Origin: CAG-390 sp051867815
GTDB taxonomy: Bacteria > Bacillota > Clostridia > Oscillospirales > CAG-272
Length of the DNA stretch: 19,238 nt
Assembly: GCA_051867815.1 (NCBI GenBank)
Contig: JBJDZD010000020.1
Coordinates: forward strand, 1-19,238
Reading direction: 5' to 3'
Shown: positions 7,643 to 15,345 of the stretch, piece by piece
Layout of the letters: every line of letters starts with the position of its first letter
Numbering within the stretch: the stretch's first letter is position 1
The notes under the pieces: generated by a model
Seen by the model: the letters and a program-made list of their open reading frames with translations, nothing else
What the model was told of the DNA's origin: nothing
Databases searched by the model: none
Program-made: the position numbers and the translations under genes

Positions 7643-8944
7643 TTATTTAAGTATTTCGTCTATTGCGACGCCGTCAACACCCGGCATCTGGGCGCCGAGT
7701 ATCTTTGCGTATGTGGGTGCTTCGTCAACCGTGGGGCGGCGTTCGAGAACAACGCCCTCCTTGATGTCCTTGCCGAAGCCGAAGAAGATGGGCTGAGGGC
7801 CTTTGTCGGGGTTATGACCGTGGGTCGCCCTGCCGTAGCGGTAGTCGGAGAGGTCGAGCTGTTTTATCATGGGGCGTGTCCAGCCTTCTGCAAAGGAGGT
7901 GTAGCCGTCGGATTCGATAACGAAGGAAAAGTCGCCCGAAAGGTGTTCCTTTTCGTTGATCTGATCGGTGGTATATACCTCACTTATGCCGTAAATGCCC
8001 TCGTCGCGCATGAATTTCAAGAGGTCGTAGGTCTTTTGCCACGTTTCCATATCGCTTGGGTCGGAAAGTCGAATTTGAGCGGAGAGACCCGTGGAGTGGC
8101 AGTAAGCCTTCCAGGACTTGAGCGTGCCGTCCTCGTTGACCTCGATAAGCCCGTGATCGGCAAAAACGACGTTCGGCTTGATGTTGCGGACGATCTCAAG
8201 CTGACCGTGGTCGGAGATGAGGAAGAAGTTAGTTTCCTCAAAGGTGCCTGCGCGCTTGGTTGCCTCAATTATTTCAAAGAACCAGCGTTCGGTATCCTCG
8301 ACGCCGCGGGTGACCTTTTCGGTGAACAGACCCGTGCCGTGGCGGTAGCTGTCAACGTCTCCGGTGTGGAGGAGAAGCAGGTGGGGCTTGTATTTTTCGA
8401 TCATGTCGCAGGTGACCTTGATGAGAAGCTCATCGGTGTCGGGATGTGTTCTGATCTTAACGTTCTCTATGTAGGGAGCAATGCACTCGCGGTAAAGCTC
8501 GGGTGTCGTACCGGCGCGGAGGAAGCATTCCTCCTTGGTGTCCTCGGGCGACTGCGGCCAATACTCCGGGAAATTGTAGTCTATGTACTCGTGTCCGGCG
8601 GTTACGGGCCAGAAAACGCAGGCGGTGGTCAGTCCTGCCTTCTTTGCCGCGGTGAAGATGTCGGGGCACTTGATATTGTCGGCAAACCAAGTCCAGGGAA
8701 CATTCTTCGTTACGCCGGGCATGAAGACGTTATTGTTGGTGACACCGTGCTTGTTCGGGTAGCAGCCTGTGGACATCGAAGTGTGGCAGGGGTAGGTTAC
8801 GGAGGGGTAGATGGTGCGCGTGCGCTTGACCATCGAGCCTTTCGCGTAAAGGTCTGCAAATCGCGGGCTGGTCCTCAGAAGGTACTTGATATCCTCATAG
8901 ACCATGGCGTCGCATGAGAAAACGATTACTCTGCTTTGTGACAT
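7643..8944 (-). CDS. Alkaline phosphatase-superfamily phosphodiesterase/nucleotide pyrophosphatase-like protein
   Basis: A 433-residue protein of the type I phosphodiesterase/nucleotide pyrophosphatase (ENPP-like) branch of the alkaline phosphatase superfamily, which hydrolyses phosphate mono- or diesters or phosphonates with two metal ions. Metal and catalytic residues look intact: Asp12 (FSCDAM), probable nucleophile Thr50 in IYPSVTYPCHTSMSTG, Asp198 and His202 (DVDSYRHG), Asp245-His246 (SDHGQ), and the late histidine in ATHGHNP. No signal peptide is visible, so it is probably cytosolic, unlike eukaryotic ENPPs. Start ATG 8944 has GAGGAA upstream. It has a consensus promoter of its own and precedes the epimerase-like gene by 11 bp. 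Substrate is undetermined. Confidence 0.87.
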   Translation of the reverse strand: MSQSRVIVFSCDAMVYEDIKYLLRTSPRFADLYAKGSMVKRTRTIYPSVTYPCHTSMSTGCYPNKHGVTNNNVFMPGVTKNVPWTWFADNIKCPDIFTAAKKAGLTTACVFWPVTAGHEYIDYNFPEYWPQSPEDTKEECFLRAGTTPELYRECIAPYIENVKIRTHPDTDELLIKVTCDMIEKYKPHLLLLHTGDVDSYRHGTGLFTEKVTRGVEDTERWFFEIIEATKRAGTFEETNFFLISDHGQLEIVRNIKPNVVFADHGLIEVNEDGTLKSWKAYCHSTGLSAQIRLSDPSDMETWQKTYDLLKFMRDEGIYGISEVYTTDQINEKEHLSGDFSFVIESDGYTSFAEGWTRPMIKQLDLSDYRYGRATHGHNPDKGPQPIFFGFGKDIKEGVVLERRPTVDEAPTYAKILGAQMPGVDGVAIDEILK

Positions 8945-8980
8945 TTCGGATTCCTCACTTATAAATTTTTATTCGACATA

Positions 8981-9009
8981 ATTATAATACTGTTTCCTGC
9001 GTTTGTCAA
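8981..9009 (-). promoter_or_regulatory. Consensus sigma-A promoter of the phosphodiesterase gene
   Basis: On the minus strand TTGACA (9009-9004) and TATAAT (8986-8981) are separated by exactly 17 bp, a full consensus match. The predicted start near 8974 gives a leader of about 30 nt. The TGA stop codon of the upstream gene (9008-9006) lies inside the -35 box. Confidence 0.88.
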
Positions 9010-9908
9010 GACAAATCGACGGAAAAATCGCGCCCGAATTTCGGCGTGTAGTCGGAGGATGCGGAGGACGGCGCTTGCATATATCCCTCAAAGCCGAGCG
9101 CGAGCGCCTTGGCACGCACGCTTTCATATTCAAATGTGGTAAGCCTGCGGCGCAGATTTTTCTCGTCACCCTCATAGAAATCGGGCGTGTATTGGCTCAT
9201 AAGGCTCAGCCGTATCCCCCCTACGGGTACGGTCGCCGCAATTCTTTGCAATACCGCCATCGAATCCGCGCGGCAACCGGGCAGGACGAGATGGCGCACG
9301 ATGATGCCGCTCTGCATACGCTCGCAGTCAAAGCGAGCCGCCCCCAGCATTTCGTACATAAAGGCAAGTGCCTCCGAGGCACGGTCGGCGTAATCGGGCG
9401 CGGACGAATACTCGAGGGCTATGTCGGGCGAGACGTATTTGAAATCGGGCAGGTAGACGTCAACCAGACCGCGCAGAAGCTCAAGGCTTTCCGTGCTTTC
9501 GTACCCTCCGCTGTTCCAGACGACGGGGATACCGAGTCTTCCTTTGACGAGGGAGAGGGCCTCGGCGACCGTGGGTGTGAAATGCGTGGGTGTGACCAGG
9601 TCGAGGCAGTCAACGCCGCTTTCGGCAACCGAGAGGAAAAGCTCGGAAAGTCCAACGGCATTGTATTCGCGCCCGACGCTTTCCCGGCTTATGGCGGAAT
9701 TCTGGCAGAATACGCAGCGCAAATTACACCCGGAGAAGAATACGGTCCCGGCGCCGCCCGAGCCGCAAACGGCAGGCTCTTCAAAGCGGTGGCGCTGAAC
9801 GTGTATCACCGTCGGCACGTCGCCCGAGGCGCAGAAGCCGACCGATCTGCGGCGGTCAACCGCGCAATGACGCGGACAAATATTGCATTTTGCATAAAAA
9901 TCTTTCAT
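9006..9908 (-). CDS. PflX-like radical SAM protein (COG1313)
   Basis: A 300-residue radical-SAM protein related to pyruvate formate-lyase activating enzymes, best matching the uncharacterised PflX/COG1313 group. The radical-SAM cluster motif is Cys61-X3-Cys65-X2-Cys68 (GCNLRCVFCQN). An N-terminal set of cysteines (8, 11, 15, 26; CNICPRHC then GFC) could bind an additional cluster or metal. No glycyl-radical enzyme is encoded nearby, so its partner is unknown. Start ATG 9908 is forced by the closeness of Cys8 and has no ribosome site; a -10 box ends 6 nt before it, suggesting a leaderless mRNA. The stop codon overlaps the next gene's -35 box. Family is well supported, function not. Confidence 0.87.
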   Translation of the reverse strand: MKDFYAKCNICPRHCAVDRRRSVGFCASGDVPTVIHVQRHRFEEPAVCGSGGAGTVFFSGCNLRCVFCQNSAISRESVGREYNAVGLSELFLSVAESGVDCLDLVTPTHFTPTVAEALSLVKGRLGIPVVWNSGGYESTESLELLRGLVDVYLPDFKYVSPDIALEYSSAPDYADRASEALAFMYEMLGAARFDCERMQSGIIVRHLVLPGCRADSMAVLQRIAATVPVGGIRLSLMSQYTPDFYEGDEKNLRRRLTTFEYESVRAKALALGFEGYMQAPSSASSDYTPKFGRDFSVDLS

Positions 9909-9914
9909 GCCAAT

Positions 9915-9943
9915 ATTATACTACCAAAATCTGAAAAAATCAA
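9915..9943 (-). promoter_or_regulatory. Promoter placing transcription start at the PflX-like ATG
   Basis: On the minus strand TTGATT (9943-9938), a 17-bp spacer and a perfect TATAAT (9920-9915). Exactly six bases separate the -10 box from the ATG at 9908, so the expected first transcribed base is the A of the start codon. No alternative -10 further upstream was noticed. Confidence 0.65.
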
Positions 9944-9974
9944 TCGTAAATGAATAATATTAATAATAAAATGC

Positions 9975-10003
9975 TTTACTTTTCATATTTATTGTGCTAT
10001 AAT
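9975..10003 (+). promoter_or_regulatory. mscS promoter with extended -10
   Basis: TTTACT (9975-9980), a 17-bp spacer and TATAAT (9998-10003) preceded by TGC. It is divergent from the PflX-like gene promoter; the -35 boxes of the two are about 30 bp apart in an AT-rich stretch. Confidence 0.7.
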
Positions 10004-10044
10004 ATTCGTTGTACAAAAATACATATATGAAAGGTAAAATTCAA

Positions 10045-10851
10045 ATGAACTTTTTAAACTGGCTCCTCGCCGTTGCCCGCACAGTCGGTCTTAAGCTCCT
10101 TGCGGCTATAGTGACCTGCGTGATCGGCTATCTCATCATTCAGCTCATCCTCAATTACTTCCCGGACGGAAAGAGATTCGAGAAAATGGATCCCACCGTT
10201 AAGGCGTTCCTGAGATCCTTCGTAACGATCGGACTTTGGGTAATTCTCATTGTTTGCGTGATCGGCATCCTCGGCGTTCCGATGGCAAGCGTTATTGCGG
10301 CTCTGGCATCCTGCGGTGTTGCTATCGGTCTTGCAATGCAAGGCTCGCTTTCCAATCTCGCAGGCGGCATCATGCTCCTCTTGTTCCGCCCCTTCGGAGT
10401 AGGCGACTTTATTGAGACCTCCGGTAATTGCGGCACCGTTCGCGAGATCGGCGTTTTCTACACTCTCATCATAACCAACGATAATAAACACGTGACCATC
10501 CCCAACGGCGCGATGATGAACAATACCGTCGTAAACTATTCCCGTGAGGAAAATCGCCGCGTTGATATCGACTTCGGCATTTCGTACGAGTCCGACTACG
10601 AGAAGGCTTGCGAGATCGCGTCGAGAGTTGCGTCCGCTCATGAGAAGGTGCTTGTTGACAAGGGCGTTTTTGCACGTATAACCGAGCTTGCTGACAACAA
10701 CCGCACCCTTACCGTCCGTGTTTGGACAGAAGCAGGTAACTATTGGGACGTCAGATTTGATCTCATCCACGACATCAAGAAGGCCTTTGACGAAGAGGGC
10801 ATCAGCTGTGCATTCTCACGCGTCGAAGTCAACGTTTTGAACAACAAATAA
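10045..10851 (+). CDS. mscS: MscS-family small-conductance mechanosensitive channel
   Basis: A cytoplasmic-membrane channel that opens under membrane tension to release solutes on hypo-osmotic shock. The 268-residue protein fits the MscS size. Three hydrophobic helices are seen at about 14-36, 56-78 and 80-113; the last is rich in Gly/Ala (SCGVAIGLAMQG, SNLAGGIMLLLFRPF), as in the pore-lining TM3. The beta domain follows with GDFIE and IPNGAMMNN motifs, then the C-terminal alpha/beta domain. Start ATG 10045 has AAAGG 8 bp upstream; an in-frame TTG at 10009 is rejected because it lies 6 bp after the -10 box and has no ribosome site. No terminator is seen before cinA. Confidence 0.94.
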   Translation: MNFLNWLLAVARTVGLKLLAAIVTCVIGYLIIQLILNYFPDGKRFEKMDPTVKAFLRSFVTIGLWVILIVCVIGILGVPMASVIAALASCGVAIGLAMQGSLSNLAGGIMLLLFRPFGVGDFIETSGNCGTVREIGVFYTLIITNDNKHVTIPNGAMMNNTVVNYSREENRRVDIDFGISYESDYEKACEIASRVASAHEKVLVDKGVFARITELADNNRTLTVRVWTEAGNYWDVRFDLIHDIKKAFDEEGISCAFSRVEVNVLNNK

Positions 10852-10867
10852 TATAATATAGTGTAAT

Positions 10868-10899
10868 ATAATGTCGCCAACTACGGTTGGCGACATTAT
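10868..10899 (+). promoter_or_regulatory. Perfect 14-bp hairpin with UACG loop before cinA
   Basis: Arms 10868-10881 and 10886-10899 are perfectly complementary around TACG, giving C(UACG)G, a highly stable UNCG tetraloop in RNA. No T tract follows, so it is not a normal terminator. It lies 6 bp before the cinA ribosome site. Two TAATATAAT repeats (10849-10857, 10864-10872) sit at its left edge and could hold -10 boxes, but no good -35 is seen. Confidence 0.6.
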
Positions 10900-10915
10900 G
10901 GTATGGGGTGATATA

Positions 10916-12160
10916 ATGAGACCTGTCAGCAGTGCTGAAATACTTTGTGTCGGTACGGAGCTTTTGCTCGGCGACATAGTCAATACCAATGCGTCGTTCA
11001 TCTCGCGTCGGCTCGCTGCGCTCGGCGTGCCCGTGTACCGCCAAGCCGTCGTGGGTGACAATCCCGAGCGGTTGAGGGACGCGGTTGCCGAGAGTTTCGG
11101 GCGAACGGATTGTCTCATCTTAACCGGTGGACTCGGCCCGACCTGCGACGATATCACCAAGGAGGTCACCGCCGAATATCTCGGCTTGGAGCTTGAGCTG
11201 AACGAGGAAGCGCTTCGCCGCATGCAGTCGTATTTTTCATCCACGGGCAGAACGATGACGGAAAACAACCGCAAACAGGCGTACGCACCCCACGGCGCGC
11301 GTGTGCTGCAGAATAATTGGGGAACTGCGCCCGGACTCATCATCGAGCAGGGTGAAAAGACCGCAATTCTGCTTCCCGGTCCGCCCATCGAGCTTGAACC
11401 GATGTGGTGCGAAAGCGTTGAGCCGTATCTTATGGAGCGTTCAAGTGCCGTCATAGTCTCGAAAAACCTATATATTCTCGGAATGGGTGAATCTGCTGTT
11501 GAAGCAGTACTGCACGACATGATGACGTCCAACCTGAATCCCACCGTCGCGCCCTACGCCGGAAACGGCGAGTGCCGCGTTCGCGTCAGCGCAAGAGCCG
11601 CGGACGAGGTGACCGCCGCGGCTATGTGCGACGAGCAGATAGAGAAGATCAAAAAGACCGAGGTCGGTAAGTTTATTTACGGTATCGACATCGAAAGCAT
11701 CGAAAACGCGCTCGTTTCGCGCCTGCGCAGGGAGGGAAGAAGCGTTGCCGTTGCGGAGTCCTGCACGGGGGGTCTTATCGCCAAGAGGATAACGGATATC
11801 GCAGGCTCTTCCGAGGTCTTTCCCGGAGGATGTGTTACCTATTCGGCAGAAGCGAAGGAAAAGATGCTCGGCGTTTCGCACGGTACGATAGAGCGCTTCG
11901 GCGTCGTATCCGCAGAGACGGCGTGCGAGATGGCAAGGGGCGTGCGCCTTGCGTTCGGCACGGATATCGGCATTGCAACGACCGGAATTGCCGGCCCGGG
12001 TGGCGGCACTACCGAACAGCCCGTCGGCACGGTCTATATTGCGGTATCGACCGCAAAAACCGAGGAAGCGAAGCTTTTACAGCTTTCGCCGTGGCGTTCG
12101 CGCGAGTTTATACGCATTTGTGCGGCAACAAACGCGATGAATTTGGCATTAAAATCGTAA
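10916..12160 (+). CDS. cinA: CinA: nicotinamide-nucleotide amidohydrolase with MoCF-like domain
   Basis: A 414-residue two-domain CinA. The N-terminal molybdopterin-binding-like (COG1058) domain contains GTELLLGD and LTGGLGPTCDDIT and in homologues hydrolyses ADP-ribose. The C-terminal PncC domain contains AESCTGGLIA, with the expected active-site serine, and TTGIAGPGGG, and deamidates NMN to nicotinate mononucleotide. Together they serve pyridine-nucleotide salvage/repair in the cytosol; in some species the gene is competence-induced. Start ATG 10916 has GGGGTG 5 bp upstream; an in-frame ATG at 10871 lies within the left arm of the hairpin without a ribosome site and is rejected. The gene follows mscS by 64 bp. 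Confidence 0.94.
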   Translation: MRPVSSAEILCVGTELLLGDIVNTNASFISRRLAALGVPVYRQAVVGDNPERLRDAVAESFGRTDCLILTGGLGPTCDDITKEVTAEYLGLELELNEEALRRMQSYFSSTGRTMTENNRKQAYAPHGARVLQNNWGTAPGLIIEQGEKTAILLPGPPIELEPMWCESVEPYLMERSSAVIVSKNLYILGMGESAVEAVLHDMMTSNLNPTVAPYAGNGECRVRVSARAADEVTAAAMCDEQIEKIKKTEVGKFIYGIDIESIENALVSRLRREGRSVAVAESCTGGLIAKRITDIAGSSEVFPGGCVTYSAEAKEKMLGVSHGTIERFGVVSAETACEMARGVRLAFGTDIGIATTGIAGPGGGTTEQPVGTVYIAVSTAKTEEAKLLQLSPWRSREFIRICAATNAMNLALKS

Positions 12161-12186
12161 AATCGACATTTTTTTCAAAATACCTC

Positions 12187-12215
12187 TTGATTTTCGGGCA
12201 ATAATATATTACAAT
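12187..12215 (+). promoter_or_regulatory. Promoter of the ATP-type phosphofructokinase gene
   Basis: TTGATT (12187-12192), a 17-bp spacer and TACAAT (12210-12215). The predicted start near 12222 leaves a leader of about 30 nt with an AGGAAG ribosome site. Confidence 0.7.
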
Positions 12216-12251
12216 ATATAGGCTATAACTTTGGCAGGAAGCGAGAAAAAT

Positions 12252-13328
12252 ATGAAAAAATTCAACACCATCGGAGTACTCACATCGGGCGGAGATGCAC
12301 CCGGTATGAACTGCGCGATTCGTGCAATCACCCGTCGCGCGCTTGCAAACGGCATTAAGGTCAAGGGAATTATCGGCGGTTACAGCGGCCTCGTTCACGA
12401 GAACATAATCGACCTCGACGCTCGCGCCGTTTCCAATATCGAATATCTCGGCGGCACCATCCTTTACACGGACCGTTGCGAAGAATTCAAAACCGAAGAG
12501 GGCATGCAGGCCGCAATCGCCACCTGCAAGAGGAATAATATTGACGCCATCGTTGCCATCGGCGGCGACGGTACCTTCCGCGGAGCGACCGATCTTTCTC
12601 TGCGCGGCATCCCCACGATAGGCGTTACCGGTTCCATTGACAATGATATTACGGCAACCGACTACACCGTCGGCTTTGATACCGCAATGAACACCGCCAT
12701 GGAAGCCATTGATAAGCTCCGCGACACTTGCCAATCGCACGCGAGATGCAATGTCGTTGAGGTCATGGGTCGTGACTGCGGTGAGATAGCGCTTAAGACG
12801 GGTATCGCATCCGGTGCGGTTGCCATTGCCATCCCCGAGATCCCCTTCGACGAGGATGCGGCAATCGAGCGTATTCTTAAGGCAAAGAGCGCCGGCAAGA
12901 GAAGCATGCTTGTTGTAGTTTCCGAGGGCGTATTCAATGCCGAGGGTAAGCCTTACGGCGAGGACCTCAAAAAGATAATTCAGGAAAAGACCGGCATTGA
13001 GACCAAGTTTGCGCGCTTGGCGCACGTTGTTCGCGGCGGCGCTCCCACGCTCCGCGACAGACTTACCGCAACCGAAATGGCAACCTATGCAACCGACCTT
13101 CTGCTTGAAGGCAAGAGCGATTGCATCGTAGCAGAGGTTGACGGACGCATCGTGTCCTTTGACATCAGATTTGCCCTAACAGTCGATAAAATGTACAAGA
13201 AGAAGCTCAAAGAGGGTGCTCTTGACGGCTTCACGCCTGAGCAGATCGGCACCATGGAGGAGATCTGCGATTTCCGCGCGGCTGAGATCAAGCGTCTTTA
13301 CGACATCCATCTCTCCCTTTGCGAGTAA
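12252..13328 (+). CDS. pfkA: 6-phosphofructokinase, ATP-dependent type
   Basis: Phosphorylates fructose 6-phosphate to fructose 1,6-bisphosphate, the committed glycolytic step. The 358-residue protein is slightly longer than the 320 typical of bacterial PfkA, with extra C-terminal residues. Key features are TSGGDAPGMN (11-20), GGDGT (104-108) and GSIDND (127-132), with catalytic base Asp130, then VEVMGR ending at Arg174. Gly at positions 107 and 127, where PPi enzymes have Asp and Lys, points to ATP use. Ser128 replaces the usual threonine of TIDND. Start ATG 12252 follows an AGGAAG site; the upstream in-frame TTG at 12231 overlaps this site. It has its own promoter and a strong terminator, so it is probably monocistronic. 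Confidence 0.93.
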   Translation: MKKFNTIGVLTSGGDAPGMNCAIRAITRRALANGIKVKGIIGGYSGLVHENIIDLDARAVSNIEYLGGTILYTDRCEEFKTEEGMQAAIATCKRNNIDAIVAIGGDGTFRGATDLSLRGIPTIGVTGSIDNDITATDYTVGFDTAMNTAMEAIDKLRDTCQSHARCNVVEVMGRDCGEIALKTGIASGAVAIAIPEIPFDEDAAIERILKAKSAGKRSMLVVVSEGVFNAEGKPYGEDLKKIIQEKTGIETKFARLAHVVRGGAPTLRDRLTATEMATYATDLLLEGKSDCIVAEVDGRIVSFDIRFALTVDKMYKKKLKEGALDGFTPEQIGTMEEICDFRAAEIKRLYDIHLSLCE

Positions 13329-13336
13329 CAGAATAC

Positions 13337-13371
13337 AAAAAGCAGCGGCTTGACTTTGCCGTTGCTTTTTT
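13337..13371 (+). terminator. Rho-independent terminator after pfkA
   Basis: Arms 13337-13349 and 13358-13370 pair over 13 bp with one G-U wobble around an 8-nt loop, ending in a run of six T (13366-13371). It starts 9 bp after the pfkA stop codon. Confidence 0.88.
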
Positions 13372-13436
13372 GCACTGCGAAGATGACCTGCTCCGACACT
13401 TTTTATTAAATATTGATAAATTTTTATATTTTCCTC

Positions 13437-13465
13437 TTGTATTGCTCAAAAATATAAGGTATAAT
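13437..13465 (+). promoter_or_regulatory. lepA-hemW promoter
   Basis: A perfect TATAAT (13460-13465) is preceded at 17 bp by a poor TTGTAT (13437-13442). The surrounding region 13400-13480 is very AT-rich. The -10 is convincing, the -35 less so. Confidence 0.58.
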
Positions 13466-13498
13466 ATATTATGTATATTAATCATCAGAGAGAATGAA

Positions 13499-15310
13499 AT
13501 GTCAAATAGCAATAATATCAGAAACTTCTCCATAATTGCCCATATCGACCACGGCAAGTCCACTCTTGCGGACCGTCTGCTTGAACAGACCGGTGCCGTT
13601 GCAAAGCGCGATATGGAGGAGCAAGTTCTTGACAATATGGAGCTTGAACGCGAGCGCGGTATCACCATCAAGGCGCGCGCCGTCCGCCTTGATTATAAGG
13701 CAGACGACGGTAACGACTACATTTTCAACCTCATTGATACTCCCGGTCACGTTGACTTCAACTATGAGGTCTCACGCTCGCTCAATGCATGCGAGGGCGC
13801 ACTTTTAGTCGTTGACGCGACGCAGGGAATAGAGGCACAAACGCTTGCCAATGCCTATCTTGCGGTCGATGCCGGGCTTGAGATAATTCCCGTCATCAAT
13901 AAGATAGACCTTCCGAGCGCGGACGTTGAGCGTTGCCGCAATGAGATCGAGGACATCATCGGTATTCCTGCCGAGGATTGCCCTGCGGTTTCGGCAAAGG
14001 TCGGCCTGAATATCCACGACGTGCTTGAAGCCGTCGTGCGCGATATTCCAAGCCCGAAGGGCGATCCCGAGGCACCGCTTCGCGCACTGATTTTCGATTC
14101 GTACTACGATTCATATCTCGGCGTAGTGGTTTATATCCGTATAGTTGACGGCACGCTCCGCGCCGGCGACCGCATTAAGCTGATGAGCACGGGCGCGGTG
14201 TTTGAAGTCACCGCCGTCGGCTCCATGGAGGCATTCGGTCTGAAGCCGAGAGGAGAGCTTTCCGTCGGCGAGGTCGGCTACCTCACCGCGTCGATAAAGA
14301 ATATCTCGGACACCCGTGTGGGAGACACCGTTACCCTTGCCGACAACCCGGCAAGCGGGTCCCTGCCCGGCTTTAAGGCGGTTCAGCCCATGGTCTTTGC
14401 CGGCATTTACCCGGAGGACGGCGCACGTTACGATGACCTGCGCGAGGCACTTCTCAAGCTTCAACTCAATGACGCCGCGCTCACCTTCGAGCCTGAAACC
14501 TCAACGGCACTCGGCTTCGGTTTCCGCTGCGGCTTCCTCGGCCTGCTCCACATGGAGATCATCGAGGAAAGGCTTGAGCGCGAATTCAATCTTGACCTTA
14601 TCACCACAGCACCGAGCGTTATTTACGAGGTCAAGACCAAGGACGGCGAGCTGCTCCGCATCGATAATCCGACCGATTACCCACAGCCGGATGAAATCGA
14701 CGTGGCATACGAGCCGATAGTCAAGGCAAGCATAATCACGCCGCAGGAATACGTCGGCGCGCTCATGGATCTTTGCCAGGATCGCCGCGGCGTATTTAAG
14801 GACATGAAGTACCTTGACAACATCCGCGTGGAGCTTCACTACGAGCTTCCGCTCAACGAAATAATCTACAATTTCTTCGATGCGCTGAAATCGCGTTCGC
14901 GCGGTTACGCCTCGCTCGATTATGAAATGCACGAATACCGTGCCTCGAAGCTCTGCCGGCTCGATATCTTGCTCAACGGTGAGCAGGTAGACGCCCTTTC
15001 CTTCATCGTTCACGAGGAAAAGGCCTATGCAAGAGCGCGTAAGATAGCGGAAAGGCTCAAGGATAACATCCCGCGCCAGCTCTTTGAAATACCGATCCAG
15101 GCGGCTATCGGCGCGCGAATCATCGCCCGTGAAACGGTCAAGGCACTCCGCAAGGACGTTCTTGCAAAGTGCTACGGCGGCGATATAACGAGAAAGAAGA
15201 AACTGCTCGAAAAGCAAAAGGAAGGCAAGAAGAAGATGCGCAAGCTCGGCTCGGTGCAGGTATCGCCCGAGGCGTTCATGGCAGTACTCAAGCTCGGAGA
15301 CGACAATTGA
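13499..15310 (+). CDS. lepA: Elongation factor 4 (LepA)
   Basis: A ribosome-associated translational GTPase (EF4). The 603-residue protein has the usual LepA length and order: G1 AHIDHGKST (14-22), switch region RERGITI (51-57), G3 DTPGHVDF (80-87), G4 NKID, EF-G-like domains including GFRCGFLGLLHMEI, and the LepA-specific basic C-terminus (KKLLEKQKEGKKKMRKLG). Start ATG 13499 has a weak AGAGAG site; the open frame continues 60 codons upstream through the promoter and terminator, but that part is AT-rich and not LepA-like. hemW follows after 35 bp, a pairing common in Firmicutes, so the two are probably one operon. Confidence 0.97.
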   Translation: MSNSNNIRNFSIIAHIDHGKSTLADRLLEQTGAVAKRDMEEQVLDNMELERERGITIKARAVRLDYKADDGNDYIFNLIDTPGHVDFNYEVSRSLNACEGALLVVDATQGIEAQTLANAYLAVDAGLEIIPVINKIDLPSADVERCRNEIEDIIGIPAEDCPAVSAKVGLNIHDVLEAVVRDIPSPKGDPEAPLRALIFDSYYDSYLGVVVYIRIVDGTLRAGDRIKLMSTGAVFEVTAVGSMEAFGLKPRGELSVGEVGYLTASIKNISDTRVGDTVTLADNPASGSLPGFKAVQPMVFAGIYPEDGARYDDLREALLKLQLNDAALTFEPETSTALGFGFRCGFLGLLHMEIIEERLEREFNLDLITTAPSVIYEVKTKDGELLRIDNPTDYPQPDEIDVAYEPIVKASIITPQEYVGALMDLCQDRRGVFKDMKYLDNIRVELHYELPLNEIIYNFFDALKSRSRGYASLDYEMHEYRASKLCRLDILLNGEQVDALSFIVHEEKAYARARKIAERLKDNIPRQLFEIPIQAAIGARIIARETVKALRKDVLAKCYGGDITRKKKLLEKQKEGKKKMRKLGSVQVSPEAFMAVLKLGDDN

Positions 15311-15345
15311 TACAAATATATTGATATAAATATAAGGAGATAAAA

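Noticed and set aside
7814..8917. 367-residue plus-strand ORF opposite the phosphodiesterase gene
   Set aside because: The minus strand carries intact catalytic motifs and a consensus promoter; the plus frame shows nothing recognisable.
9003..9953. 316-residue plus-strand ORF opposite the PflX-like gene
   Set aside because: The minus strand has the radical-SAM motif; the plus frame is its shadow.
13319..13498. 60-codon N-terminal extension of LepA
   Set aside because: It runs through the pfkA terminator and the lepA promoter and is unlike any LepA N-terminus.
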